Assembly: GCA_903869675.1 (NCBI GenBank)
Contig: CAIQAB010000008.1
Coordinates: 51,952 to 115,951, forward strand
Reading direction: 5' to 3'
Length of the DNA: 64,000 nucleotides
DNA from: an uncultured Verrucomicrobiota bacterium
GTDB taxonomy: Bacteria; Verrucomicrobiota; Verrucomicrobiia; Opitutales; Opitutaceae
Positions within the stretch are counted from its first letter, which is position 1; each line of letters opens with the position of its first letter. This document shows, in pieces, positions 10,180-19,066 of the stretch. The notes under the pieces were generated by a model. It was not told the origin of the DNA, did not search any database, and worked only from the letters and a program-made list of their open reading frames with translations. Both the position numbers and the translations under genes were made by a program.

Positions 10180-11604
10180 CTAGGCGGTCTTGGCCGCGTA
10201 GGCGGCGATGATGCCATCAAAGCTGCCGTTGGAAAAAAAGATCACGACCCGCGGGCGCCCAGCCACGCCTGCGGCCGCCCCCAGCGTGGCCGCCACGAGT
10301 TTCTCCAGCACCTCCGCATTCGTCGCCCCGCTGGCCGCGGAGACGCCCTGCACTTCGAGGTGCGCGAGCACCGCCTCCACGTCGAAACGCTCGTCCGCCT
10401 GGAGTTTATCCGCGCGGTTGACCGCCCCGATGAAGACCTCGTCGGCAAGGGCCAGCGCACGCATAAACCCGGCCTGCAGGGTCTTGGTCCGGGCGGTGTT
10501 GCTGCGCGGCTCAAACACGGCCGTGAGCAATGCCCCCGGGTGGCGCTGGCGGAGGCTGGTCAGCGTCTCGGCCAAAGCGGTCGGATGATGGCCAAAGTCC
10601 TCGATCACCGTGAGGCCCGGCCCCGCCACCAGTTTCTCCTGGCGGCGCTTCACACCGCGAAAGCGGGCGAGCGGGGCGAGCGAGACGCATTCGGGGCCGC
10701 CCAGGGCAAGGGCCGCGGCCGTCGCCGCCATGGCGGCATTGCGGGCATTAAAGCCACCCGCGAGATCCCACCGCACCTCGCCCCAGTGGCGGCCGGACCA
10801 GCTCAAAGTGAAACGGGCGCCCTGCGGATCCTCCGTGAAGTTTTCGATCCGCACATCGTTCTCCGCCCCCACGCCCACCCGCACCACACGCGTCCACGGC
10901 AGCGGCCCGAGGGCGCGCAGGTTATCATCGTCGCCATTCAGCACGACCCAGCCGTTGCGCGGAACGATCCGCGTGAGGTGGGCAAACGTGCGCTGCACGT
11001 CGGCGAGGTCGCGAAAAATGTCCGCATGGTCGAATTCCAGATTATTCAGCACCGCGACGTGCGGCGCGTAGTGGATAAACTTCGAACGCTTGTCGAAAAA
11101 CGCCGAGTCATACTCGTCGCCCTCGATCACAAACGGATCCGGCGCCGCGCCAAGGTGATTGCCGACAGGCGGGTCGATCGGCACGCCCCCGATCAGGAAG
11201 CCGGGATCGCGGCCGTTTTCGCGCAAGAGAAAGGCGGCGAGGGCGGTGGTGGTGGTCTTTCCGTGGGTGCCGCAGACGACGATGTTTTTCCGGACCGACA
11301 GCACGATGTCGTGCAAGAGAGCGGGCAAGGAGGTGAAGCGCAGCGCGCGGGTATCGAGAAGCCATTCCACCTCGGGGTTGCCACGGGAAAGGGCATTGCC
11401 GACCACCACCAGATCGGGGGCCAGCCGTTCGAGCCGCACGGGATCGTAGCCTTCGTGCAACGTGATACCCGCGGCGGCCAAGACCGTGCTCATGGGGGGG
11501 TAGACGCCGGTATCCGAACCGGAAACCTCGTGGCCGGCGGCCCGTGCGAGCAAGGCCGCGTTGCCCATCGCCGTGCCGCAGACGCCCAGGAAGTAGATTT
11601 TCAT
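10180..11604 (-). CDS. mpl: Mpl, murein tripeptide ligase
   Basis: A 474-aa Mur-ligase-family enzyme that joins the recycled tripeptide L-Ala-gamma-D-Glu-meso-DAP to UDP-MurNAc, bypassing MurC, MurD and MurE. The N-terminus MKIYFLGVCGTAMGNAALL is the Mpl form of the Rossmann motif (MurC has GIGGxGM). The ATP loop CGTHGKTTTT is at 111-120, and the family segments EGDEYDSAFFDKRSKF and EDFGHHPTA follow. It implies peptidoglycan with DAP and cell-wall recycling. It stands 51 bp upstream of the beta-helix gene on the same strand, without an obvious functional link. Confidence 0.95.
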   Translation of the reverse strand: MKIYFLGVCGTAMGNAALLARAAGHEVSGSDTGVYPPMSTVLAAAGITLHEGYDPVRLERLAPDLVVVGNALSRGNPEVEWLLDTRALRFTSLPALLHDIVLSVRKNIVVCGTHGKTTTTALAAFLLRENGRDPGFLIGGVPIDPPVGNHLGAAPDPFVIEGDEYDSAFFDKRSKFIHYAPHVAVLNNLEFDHADIFRDLADVQRTFAHLTRIVPRNGWVVLNGDDDNLRALGPLPWTRVVRVGVGAENDVRIENFTEDPQGARFTLSWSGRHWGEVRWDLAGGFNARNAAMAATAAALALGGPECVSLAPLARFRGVKRRQEKLVAGPGLTVIEDFGHHPTALAETLTSLRQRHPGALLTAVFEPRSNTARTKTLQAGFMRALALADEVFIGAVNRADKLQADERFDVEAVLAHLEVQGVSAASGATNAEVLEKLVAATLGAAAGVAGRPRVVIFFSNGSFDGIIAAYAAKTA

Positions 11605-11677
11605 GATGCCAAAAATCCGAAGGAACGCCGGGCGGCTGGCGAGCCTAGAGGGGCCCTGGTTTCGCGAGGTGCGCCCC

Positions 11678-12595
11678 CTACTCCGCCAGACGAGTCAGTT
11701 TGGCCGGCGGCGTGAGGGCGGCGGAGAGTCCGCCGGGATCAAAAACCGAGCCGGAAAAATCCAAACCGAGGGCGGCGGCCGTCACAAAAAAACGCGTCTT
11801 GTTGCGGGTGGCCTCGTCGCGTAACTCGACCGAACGCACGATCCAGTTTTCGCCGATTTTTCGCAGGCTCACCACGCGGAAAGATTTCAGCACACGCTCC
11901 CCCTCCCCGAGCTGCTCGGCCTGGACGAGCGCATGGTATTGCGGATCCAGATAGACGCGCATGGCGACGAGATCCGGCCGGCGCTTGGCCAGCGAGGCGG
12001 GCGGATAGAGAAGAAATGTGTCCGCCGGCCGGTCTTGGAGGCGAGTGGTCCCCTCGTAGACGAAATCCGTCCAATAGAGGAAAGGCATCTGCAGATCAAA
12101 AGCCGACAAATCAGTCCCGGCCAGCGGACTGAACAACGCCGCCTCATCCAGCTCGATGGTGGAGCCCGTTCCCGCCGGCCAAGCCCACGCGGCAGGCTTA
12201 GGGCCGCCCTGGACCAGAATACGGCGCTCGGTGCCCTCTCCGTCGGAGCCGGAGGCGATTTTCAAGGCGAGCCGGCTGATCGGACCCTCGCGATTGCGTC
12301 CGCCCCAGAGGCGGCCCGGCACACGCGTTTCCTCGCCCCGTCGGGGCAGCACCCGCAGCTCGAACTCGAGGTAGTAATCACCCGCGGGTCCGGCAGCGCG
12401 CAAGCCGCGCAAGATCTCCGCGCCCTCCTTCTGGTCGGGTGGGGAAAGTTGCAGATAGCGGGGCGGCGGACGATTCAGCCGGGACTGGGCGTAGGCCGAC
12501 GACACAACGAGGGCGCCGGGCCCCTGCACGAGGGCAAAGAAAAAGCAGACGGCGAAAACCGTCTGCCCGGGAAAAGTGAAGCGGTGGCAGGCCAC
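11678..12595 (-). CDS. LolA-like outer-membrane lipoprotein-sorting domain protein
   Basis: A GTG at 12595 is chosen because it directly precedes a signal peptide (FTFPGQTVFAVCFFFALVQ) ending in AYAQ; the longer frame reads through secG in another frame. The mature part, about 270 aa, fits the LolA-like TP_0789 family: YEGTTRLQDRPADTFLLYPP, RVYLDPQYHALVQAEQL, LKSFRVVSLRKIGENWIV, and a final VTAAALGLDFSGSVFDP. This fold carries lipids or lipoproteins across the periplasm in LolA; the role of this branch is not settled. It begins 19 bp after secG, suggesting co-transcription with a secretion component. Confidence 0.75.
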   Translation of the reverse strand: MACHRFTFPGQTVFAVCFFFALVQGPGALVVSSAYAQSRLNRPPPRYLQLSPPDQKEGAEILRGLRAAGPAGDYYLEFELRVLPRRGEETRVPGRLWGGRNREGPISRLALKIASGSDGEGTERRILVQGGPKPAAWAWPAGTGSTIELDEAALFSPLAGTDLSAFDLQMPFLYWTDFVYEGTTRLQDRPADTFLLYPPASLAKRRPDLVAMRVYLDPQYHALVQAEQLGEGERVLKSFRVVSLRKIGENWIVRSVELRDEATRNKTRFFVTAAALGLDFSGSVFDPGGLSAALTPPAKLTRLAE

Positions 12596-12614
12596 GCGCG
12601 GATAGACCCGAAGA

Positions 12615-13037
12615 TTACTTAGCCGGTTCCGCCGGAGCCGGGGTGGCGGCGGGCGTGCCCACGGTGGGCAAGGAAACGGAGACGGCGGGGGCAGGCTCGG
12701 CGGACGCCGCCGGGGCGGCGGCGGGAGTGGCAGCCGGGGCCGCCGCTGCGGGGACCTCGATCTTGGGCAAGATGGACTCCGCCCGGGCAGCCTTCTCGCG
12801 GGCGATGTGCGCGAGGTAGAGACCAAAGCTGAGCACAAAGAAAGCGATGGCGCCGTTGCGAGTCATGGTCGCGAGCACATTGCCGGAATCAGCGCCGAAG
12901 GTCGCCTCGGTCATGCCGCCGCCCAGCGCAGCGCCCACGCCACCATCGGACTTGGACTTCTGGGCGAGCACAATGAGCACCAGAAAGGCCGAGAGAAGAA
13001 CGAGAGCGAAGGTAAGCAGCCAGATGACGATAGACAT
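12615..13037 (-). CDS. secG: SecG, preprotein translocase subunit
   Basis: 140 aa from the ATG at 13037. Two membrane helices (VIWLLTFALVLLSAFLVLIV and AIAFFVLSFGLYLAHI) flank the SecG loop KSKSDGGVGAALGGG. The protein joins SecYE in the inner membrane and helps SecA-driven export. Unusually, the second helix is followed by an Ala/Pro-rich tail of more than 50 residues, so it is longer than the common 75-110 aa SecG. An upstream in-frame extension to 13256 runs into an inverted-repeat element and is rejected. Confidence 0.92.
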   Translation of the reverse strand: MSIVIWLLTFALVLLSAFLVLIVLAQKSKSDGGVGAALGGGMTEATFGADSGNVLATMTRNGAIAFFVLSFGLYLAHIAREKAARAESILPKIEVPAAAAPAATPAAAPAASAEPAPAVSVSLPTVGTPAATPAPAEPAK

Positions 13038-13125
13038 GGGAACAGGATTAAAAGGGAGAAAAGCACCCGGGCCCGGCCGGTTTGTCAATGGCGAGCACCG
13101 GGCGACCTGCGGGCGTGAGGGGCCA

Positions 13126-13301
13126 GGCGCTATCTTCAAAATACACCGATGCTTCGTGAGAAGTAATCCATGCTCGACGCAGCCGGCCGAGGCGGAGGTG
13201 GCCCAGAGGGCCATGCCGCCGAGGTCAACGCCGGCCCAGCTTGATTTGCCTCTCACCCGCAGGGCGCAAGCAGAGCGTCGGGGTATTTTGAAGACAGCGC
13301 C
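13126..13301. repeat. Inverted-repeat element, 176 bp
   Basis: 24-bp terminal arms at 13126-13149 and 13278-13301 are inverted copies matching at 22 of 24 positions (outer GGCGCT, inner TCTTCAAAATAC). The 128-bp interior has no gene of its own. The right arm runs into the stop codon of the SulP gene. The structure resembles a small non-autonomous element or a specialised intergenic repeat. I see no flanking target duplication and no transposase. Confidence 0.6.
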
Positions 13302-15199
13302 TAAATCATGTAATCGTCGATGTGCCCGGAAGGTCCGGAGGCGGGCGTGGTCTGATTCTCCGCGCGGCTGCGGTCGTAGAAGATACGCACATCGGCCCGG
13401 GCGGAGGCGCCGTCAGCGGCGAGGAGTTTTTTGGCGCGGAGCAGGGCCTTCTTCGTGCTCATGGTCAGATTGGCCTCAGCCGGAAAGATATTATCCGTCC
13501 CGATGGTCGTCCATGCACCACTCCGCCGCAAAACGCGTTCCACATCGGGATTGATGCCACTGATCAGCAGATGTCGGCCTGACTTGGTGAGCGACTCGTG
13601 CAGCTGAAGCAGGGAAAGCACCGAGGTGGCATCGAGGTGGCGGGCGTTTTTCATACGCAGGATAACCACGCGGATGCCGCCGTCTCCCGCCAGATGGCGC
13701 ACCTGATCCTGGAAAAGATCGGCCGCGCCGAAAAATAATTCCCCCTCCACATGGACGATGGAAATCGCGGCATCCGCCCGGTCGCGGGGGGCATCCAGTT
13801 GGGCGAGTTGACCGTCGGAATTGAACCCATACTCGACCAAGGAAGGCGCGCTGGCCTTGTTCAAAAAGAGCGCCAGCGAGAGGCCCAAACCGATGTAAAT
13901 GGCGGCATCCAGTTTGAAGATAAAAGCGGATAATAGCGTAACCGCCAACACGACCGCATCCGAGCGCGTGGCGCGCCAGGCGATGCGGAGCTGCTCGCGG
14001 TTGATCATCTTCAGGCCGATGCGCATGAGATGGGCTGCGAGGGCGGGCACGGGCAGGTAATTGATCAGCGGGGCGACCAAAAACAGGCCGGCCAGCACCA
14101 TCACGCTGCTGGAAAGGGCGGCGATCTGGGTGCGTGCCCCACTCTGAATATTGGTGGCCGAGCGGGCAAAGGAGGCCGAGCCGGGCATGGCGCCGAAGGC
14201 GGCGCAGCCGACATTGGCCAAGCCCATCGCCATAAGTTCCTGATTGGGGTTAAAGGCCTGCCCCGAGCGGGCGGCCAGGGTCTTGCCGATCGCGATCGCT
14301 TCCAGCATGCCGAGCAACGCGATCGCGAGCGCCGTGCCCATCAGCGCCGGCACGGCGGAGAGACTGGCGTCCCCGAAAGGCAGGCCGATGAAGGACGGCA
14401 ACGATCCGGCTAGCGCTCCCTCGCCGGCCAGGGTGCGCACCCCGAGGGCATCCAGCCCGACCCAGCGGGCGAACAACGACACCAAAACGAGCCCCAGCAA
14501 CTCCGCCGGGACCCAGCGGGCGAGGCGCTCCAACACGTGGAAAAGCAGCAGCGTGACCACGCCGGTGGCGACCGCGTAAGGGTTGAATTCCTGCGTCAAC
14601 ACGTGGCGCACCGTGCCCTCGAGCGAGGCGAAAAGGTTTCCCCGAGTGGACGGCGCGCCCACCAGATTGGGCAGTTGCCCGGCCGCGAGCAGGATGCCGA
14701 TGGCGGTGCCGTAGCCGATGATCACCGCGCGCGATACGAACTGGGTGAGTTTGCCCAGCTTGGCAAAGCCGGCCACGAGTTGAAAAAAACCAATAAGAAA
14801 CGCCATCACCAGCGCCAAGGCGGGGGCGGTCAGGCCGACGGCGGGCAGGGTGGCGATCGCACTGGCCATGAGCAGGCTGATCGAATTGGTCGGGCCGAAG
14901 ACCAGATGGTGCGAGGTGCTGAAAAGGGCGGCCAGAAAACCGCCCACCACCACGCTCATGATCACCATCTCGGGCGGCAGGCCGGCGATCAGGGCAAAGC
15001 CGACCGCCTGCGGGATGGAGACCAGGGCCACAGTCGCCCCGGCCAGTAAATCCGCTCGTAGCAGCGGCCGGGTGTAGCGCCTTAACTGGCGCAAGACGGG
15101 CGGGACGGGATCAAGCCGCAGATAATCGACGGCGTCGGACAGCACGCCGCCGGCCTGGTTCAGAACACGGGTGGCGTGATCGGTCGGGAGATTGGCCAA
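13301..15199 (-). CDS. SulP-family anion transporter with STAS domain
   Basis: 632 aa with the SulP plan: a short cytoplasmic N-terminus, about a dozen membrane segments starting with LLAGATVALVSIPQAVGFALIAGLPP, the transport signature near FGPTNSISLLM, and a cytoplasmic STAS domain near residues 470-580. SulP proteins move sulfate, bicarbonate or other anions; the substrate cannot be assigned here. The first possible start is a TTG at 15199, and GTG alternatives lie inside, so the N-terminus is uncertain. It lies 24 bp downstream of parB. Confidence 0.9.
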   Translation of the reverse strand: MANLPTDHATRVLNQAGGVLSDAVDYLRLDPVPPVLRQLRRYTRPLLRADLLAGATVALVSIPQAVGFALIAGLPPEMVIMSVVVGGFLAALFSTSHHLVFGPTNSISLLMASAIATLPAVGLTAPALALVMAFLIGFFQLVAGFAKLGKLTQFVSRAVIIGYGTAIGILLAAGQLPNLVGAPSTRGNLFASLEGTVRHVLTQEFNPYAVATGVVTLLLFHVLERLARWVPAELLGLVLVSLFARWVGLDALGVRTLAGEGALAGSLPSFIGLPFGDASLSAVPALMGTALAIALLGMLEAIAIGKTLAARSGQAFNPNQELMAMGLANVGCAAFGAMPGSASFARSATNIQSGARTQIAALSSSVMVLAGLFLVAPLINYLPVPALAAHLMRIGLKMINREQLRIAWRATRSDAVVLAVTLLSAFIFKLDAAIYIGLGLSLALFLNKASAPSLVEYGFNSDGQLAQLDAPRDRADAAISIVHVEGELFFGAADLFQDQVRHLAGDGGIRVVILRMKNARHLDATSVLSLLQLHESLTKSGRHLLISGINPDVERVLRRSGAWTTIGTDNIFPAEANLTMSTKKALLRAKKLLAADGASARADVRIFYDRSRAENQTTPASGPSGHIDDYMI

Positions 15200-15223
15200 G
15201 GCGAAGGGGGCGGGGGCCGGCGC

Positions 15224-16141
15224 TCAGAGTTCTATGCCCAGCTTCTCCAAAATGCGCTGCAGATCGTCGTTGCCGGCATAGGGTATGACGATGCGACCCT
15301 TCTTGCCGGCATGCTGGACCGCGACGCGGGCGCCGAGGTGAGAGGTCAGGCGTTTTTCGATGCCGGCGATGGCGACCGAATCCGCCGCATTCACGCGGCG
15401 ACCGGAACGCCCGGCGACGGGCGCCGGCGTGGCGGCGAGGTTTTTCTTCGACTGCACGAGGGCCTCGGTGGCGCGCACGCTCAGACCGGCCTCCAGCACG
15501 CGGCGGGCGAGCACGGCGCGCTGGGCGGCGTCCTCCACCCCGAGCAGCACCTTGGCATGGCCGACTGAAAGCAGGTTTTTGGCGAGGTAGCCCTGCAACT
15601 CTCCGTCGAGCGACAACAACCGGAGGGTATTGGCGACGGAGGCGCGCGGTTTCCCCACCCGCTCGGCGGCGGCCTCCTGGGTGAGATCAAAATCCCGGAT
15701 CAGGCTGGCGTAGCCGTAGGCCTCTTCGAGGGGATTGAGGCCCTCGCGCTGGAGGTTCTCGATCAGCCCGAGCGCCGCCGCCGACGCATCACCGGCGGCG
15801 ACCAAACGGGCCGGGATGGTCTTGATCTTGAGTAACTGGAAAGCCCGCCAGCGGCGCTCGCCGGCGATGAGCTGGAACTTGCCGTCCGAGACCTTGCGCA
15901 CGACCACCGGCTGGAGCAGGCCCTCTGCGCGTATGCTCTCGGCGAGTTCCTGGAGCTGCTGGGGGGCGATGTCTTTGCGCGCCTGATATGGGCTGGGGAC
16001 GATCGTGGAGACGGCTAATTCGAGAAAGCCGTTGGGCCCGGCCGCAGGCGCGGGAGCGGCGGCAGACGCGGGTTTGGCAGGGGCCGCAGCGGCGATCAGA
16101 CCGCCGAGACCACGACCGAGACGGGATTTGGATTGGGCCAT
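15224..16141 (-). CDS. parB: ParB, chromosome-partition CTPase clamp
   Basis: 305 aa. The start MAQSKSRLGRGLGGLI is the classic ParB opening that contacts ParA. After an Ala/Pro linker comes the ParB/Srx CTP-binding domain, with IVPSPYQAR, GERRWRA at 94-100 and ENLQREGLNPLEEA. A helix-turn-helix that reads parS follows (about 150-175), and then a C-terminal dimerisation domain. parA is usually next door but is not in this window; a LysM protein gene lies 18 bp upstream and SulP follows. No consensus parS was searched exhaustively. Confidence 0.95.
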   Translation of the reverse strand: MAQSKSRLGRGLGGLIAAAAPAKPASAAAPAPAAGPNGFLELAVSTIVPSPYQARKDIAPQQLQELAESIRAEGLLQPVVVRKVSDGKFQLIAGERRWRAFQLLKIKTIPARLVAAGDASAAALGLIENLQREGLNPLEEAYGYASLIRDFDLTQEAAAERVGKPRASVANTLRLLSLDGELQGYLAKNLLSVGHAKVLLGVEDAAQRAVLARRVLEAGLSVRATEALVQSKKNLAATPAPVAGRSGRRVNAADSVAIAGIEKRLTSHLGARVAVQHAGKKGRIVIPYAGNDDLQRILEKLGIEL

Positions 16142-16159
16142 GTAAACGAAAAGGGCGGC

Positions 16160-16747
16160 CTACTTGCCGCCGGGGATGAAGAGAACCTGCCCGACGCGGA
16201 TGCGCGTCGGATCGGCGAGTTTGTTGGCGTTGACGATATCGGCCACCTTGGCGCCGGTTTTCTGGGCGATACGCGAGACGGTGTCGCCGGCCGCCACGGT
16301 GTAGCTGACACCCTCCTTGGGGAAATCGTCGGAAAACGCCACCGGCGCCACGGGAGCGGGTGCGGGGCGGGGGCGCGTGACGGAATCGAGCGCGGAATTG
16401 GTTTGGCGGGCGAGCGCCTCGATCTGCGTCGCGACGGAGGCGAGGACTTCCGACTTCGTGGTCGCGGCGGAGGTCTTGATATCGCGCGCCAAGTCGGCGA
16501 TCGCCGCATTCAACTGGGTGAGGGTGGCGTGGTTCTGCTCGGCGCCGGAGGCGGAGCGCGCCAGACGGGCGTTTTCATTCTCCAACTGCTCCACGCGAAG
16601 CGAGAGCTCGCCGACCCGTTGCACGAGCAGGCGGACGTCTTCGCGCAGGTTGGCCAGCTCGACGGCCGGCGCTGCGGACTGGGCGTGCAAAGCGGCGGGG
16701 GCGGAAAGACTGGCGAGCAAAAACAAGCGGACGGCTGCGGTGCGCAT
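16160..16747 (-). CDS. Secreted coiled-coil protein with C-terminal LysM domain
   Basis: Starts at the ATG at 16747 (MRTAAVRLFLLASLSAPA), which puts the signal peptide first; an ATG nine codons earlier is possible. The mature protein has a heptad-like coiled coil (LREDVRLLVQRVGELSLRV onwards), a spacer rich in Pro, and a C-terminal LysM module (YTVAAGDTVSRIAQKTG to IRVGQVLFIPGG). LysM binds peptidoglycan glycan chains, so this is a periplasmic cell-wall-associated protein. It may be co-transcribed with parB; the reason is not evident. Confidence 0.8.
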   Translation of the reverse strand: MRTAAVRLFLLASLSAPAALHAQSAAPAVELANLREDVRLLVQRVGELSLRVEQLENENARLARSASGAEQNHATLTQLNAAIADLARDIKTSAATTKSEVLASVATQIEALARQTNSALDSVTRPRPAPAPVAPVAFSDDFPKEGVSYTVAAGDTVSRIAQKTGAKVADIVNANKLADPTRIRVGQVLFIPGGK

Positions 16748-16810
16748 GAAAGGATTGGAGATGGTCTTGCCCATCGCGGCGGGGAAAACAAGGCCGGAGG
16801 CGGGTCCGGC

Positions 16811-18469
16811 CTACGGTTTGGTCGCAGAGGCGGGCGGCGGGGCGGTCAAGGTCGCGTGTTCCCGCGACCAGCGGGCGGCCAATTCGACTTGGCGCGCGGT
16901 CCGGGCGAATTCCGCTCCGGCGACCAGACTGGAGAGGCGGAGTTCGCGCGGCAAAGTGGGGTCATCCAGCAAGCGACGCAGGCACTCGACCGCGCCGCGT
17001 GCATCCCCCGCGGCGTGCAATTCGCGGGCGGCCACCAGCACCAGGGGCCGGTCGGCGCGGCGCACACGTTTGAGTGCGGTAAACGGCTGCAAGGCCGACC
17101 GGGCGCCGGCCACATCGCCGGCGGCTCGGCGCAGAACCGCCAGACTCAGGGCGAGCGGCAGACCCGGATTTTGCGCGAGGCCCGCCGCCCCGAGCGCCAG
17201 CGCCTCATCGGTGCGACCCGTCGCGGCTAGCTGGTTCATGCGACGTAGACGGGCGTAAAGCTCCGTCTCGGCGGGAAGGGACTTGCGGCGCGCCCATTGC
17301 GCTTCGGCGGAGACGGCGAAAGGCCGGTAAAGCGGATCCCCCAGCACGACGCCTTTCCAGCTGAGCGCGTTGATGGAATACAAGGCCGCCCGTCCGAGCG
17401 TTTCGCCCCGGGCCAGCGCGCGTAGCAACAACGGGGGCTGATGGGTAAACTCCAGATAGGGCTCGCCCACATTACCGAACGTCGCCGTCACGCCTCTCGA
17501 GATAAACGGCCCGCACCAGCCTTGGGTGGTTGAGCGCAGCGTGGACGCTGAAAAACTAAAAATATGCAGCGCCACCGCCCCGGGCGGAAACCGGAAATCC
17601 GGATCGGCAAACGGCCCGTTGAGGTTCCCCGCATACCACCCAAAATAGAGCGCCGGGGCATCAAAACGCACGCCTTCGGGCATGGTCGCGGGAGCGCGAT
17701 CGACGTCGATCTCAAAGCCAAGCCCCTGCAACTCCGGCACACAGGCTTCCAACCACCCGTCGCCCTGACGATGGGGGCCGCCGATATCAACGTAGGCCCG
17801 TCCAGCCAGACCGTCGCGCTCGGCGACCAACGCATGATCGACCAGACCTTTGGCATCGGCGAGCGAGGTGCCGTCCAACCTGCCCACCGGCAGGATTTGC
17901 TCCAGTTGGAGCGCGAGGGGCGCGTCCTGGCCAAACAGCGGGTTCGGCACAAAGGCCGCGATGGGCGCATCTTCACACGCGATCAGCGCCAGTTCCGAAT
18001 CCACCGCCGCCTCGGTGGTTTGCATCGAAGGATTCGCCGTCAGGGGATTGGTCTTGGGATCGTAGCGCGCGGGATCGTGGGCGATGCGCAAAGGCACGCC
18101 GCGGCAGATTGCCAACGCGCGGAGGCGGTGCCCCGAGGATACGATGCGTTCGCGACCGACGGCGTCGCGCGTGCCTTTGAGCGTGGCAAAAATCCAGCCG
18201 CGCTTGATGGCCATATCGAGCAGCGGATTCCATAACGTGACCACAAACTGATCCCAGGTGATTTCTTCGGTCAGAGGCAGCGGCAGCGCGACGATATCCG
18301 TCTCCGGCAGACCGCGTTTTTCCGCATAGTAACGGGCCAAGGTGAGCGAGTCGGGATCGTCGCGGTTGGCCAGGATCACGACCGGCAATTCGCTCGCGAC
18401 GAGGCCGGCGTTTAGCCCGAACGCGAACAACAAAGCCTGGAGCAAGACGGCGAAAAATGAATAACGCAC
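16811..18469 (-). CDS. TIGR03790-family protein with TPR-like tail
   Basis: 552 aa beginning at a GTG with a signal peptide (FFAVLLQALLFAFGLNAGLVA). The region 28-400 matches the TIGR03790 pattern: PVVILANRDDPDSLTLARYYAEKRGLP, VSSGHRLRALAICRGVPLRI, FGNVGEPYLEFTHQPPLLLRAL and NALSWKGVVLGDPLYRPF. The C-terminal 130 residues look like TPR helices. The family is found mainly in Verrucomicrobiota, Planctomycetota and some deltaproteobacteria; its biochemical role is unknown. Confidence 0.85.
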   Translation of the reverse strand: MRYSFFAVLLQALLFAFGLNAGLVASELPVVILANRDDPDSLTLARYYAEKRGLPETDIVALPLPLTEEITWDQFVVTLWNPLLDMAIKRGWIFATLKGTRDAVGRERIVSSGHRLRALAICRGVPLRIAHDPARYDPKTNPLTANPSMQTTEAAVDSELALIACEDAPIAAFVPNPLFGQDAPLALQLEQILPVGRLDGTSLADAKGLVDHALVAERDGLAGRAYVDIGGPHRQGDGWLEACVPELQGLGFEIDVDRAPATMPEGVRFDAPALYFGWYAGNLNGPFADPDFRFPPGAVALHIFSFSASTLRSTTQGWCGPFISRGVTATFGNVGEPYLEFTHQPPLLLRALARGETLGRAALYSINALSWKGVVLGDPLYRPFAVSAEAQWARRKSLPAETELYARLRRMNQLAATGRTDEALALGAAGLAQNPGLPLALSLAVLRRAAGDVAGARSALQPFTALKRVRRADRPLVLVAARELHAAGDARGAVECLRRLLDDPTLPRELRLSSLVAGAEFARTARQVELAARWSREHATLTAPPPASATKP

Positions 18470-18538
18470 GCTAGCACGATGGCGGCGCGTGACTGCGATT
18501 TCGAGCGCAGGTTTCCGGCCAGTCGCGCTCGACCTGCC

Positions 18539-19066
18539 CTACCCCGCCAAAACCGACCACGCCCAAGCCAAGGCGTGCAAGGAAGCGCAAGCCGCCAGCG
18601 CCGCCGCCACGTCATCTGCCACCACGCCCCAGCCTCCGGGCAAATCCTGCAGACGGGAGATGCCGAGCGGCTTGGCGATATCGAATAACCGGAAAAGCCC
18701 GAACCCGCCGAGGAATACGGCCCAGCGCCAGTCCGCGACCCATACCGCCGGCAGGGACTGCCAGCCGAGGAAACAGAGCGGCATGACCACAAATTCATCC
18801 AGCACGACCCCGCCGGGATCGCGTTGCCCCAGACGATATTCCGCCTCCCCGCAAAACGCCACGGCCAGATAAAGCGCCGGCAGACTCGCCAGCAAAACCT
18901 GCCACCAAAGCAGTTTTTGGAAAAAGACCGTGAAATACAGCAGGCCGGCCAATGACCCCCAGGTGCCCGGCCCCGGTTTCAGTCGCCCCAGCGGGCCGAC
19001 CATGGCGATGTTCACCACCCAAGCGGCAGGGAGCATACGCGGCCACAGCGGTTGTCTAAGAATCAT
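18539..19066 (-). CDS. pgpA: PgpA, phosphatidylglycerophosphatase A
   Basis: 175-aa inner-membrane phosphatase that removes the phosphate from phosphatidylglycerophosphate to give phosphatidylglycerol. Family motifs are GTWGSLAG near the start, the acidic LDEFVVMP, FRLFDIAKP and GGWGVVADDVAAAL near the end, with several hydrophobic helices. The start is the ATG at 19066, which overlaps the stop codon of pgsA by 4 bp (ATGA), so translation of the two steps of the pathway is coupled. Confidence 0.93.
   Translation of the reverse strand: MILRQPLWPRMLPAAWVVNIAMVGPLGRLKPGPGTWGSLAGLLYFTVFFQKLLWWQVLLASLPALYLAVAFCGEAEYRLGQRDPGGVVLDEFVVMPLCFLGWQSLPAVWVADWRWAVFLGGFGLFRLFDIAKPLGISRLQDLPGGWGVVADDVAAALAACASLHALAWAWSVLAG

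Noticed and set aside
8548..11715. A 1055-codon open frame on the plus strand
   Set aside because: It lies antisense to the beta-helix and mpl genes, has no domain, and its Arg/Gly/His-rich composition is that of a GC-rich antisense shadow.
13038..13256. N-terminal extension of the SecG frame
   Set aside because: It consists of the inverted-repeat element and a spacer; SecG families begin at the ATG at 13037.
13301..15199. Bicarbonate-specific transporter (BicA) assignment for SulP
   Set aside because: Nothing in the sequence or the neighbours separates sulfate, bicarbonate or other anions.
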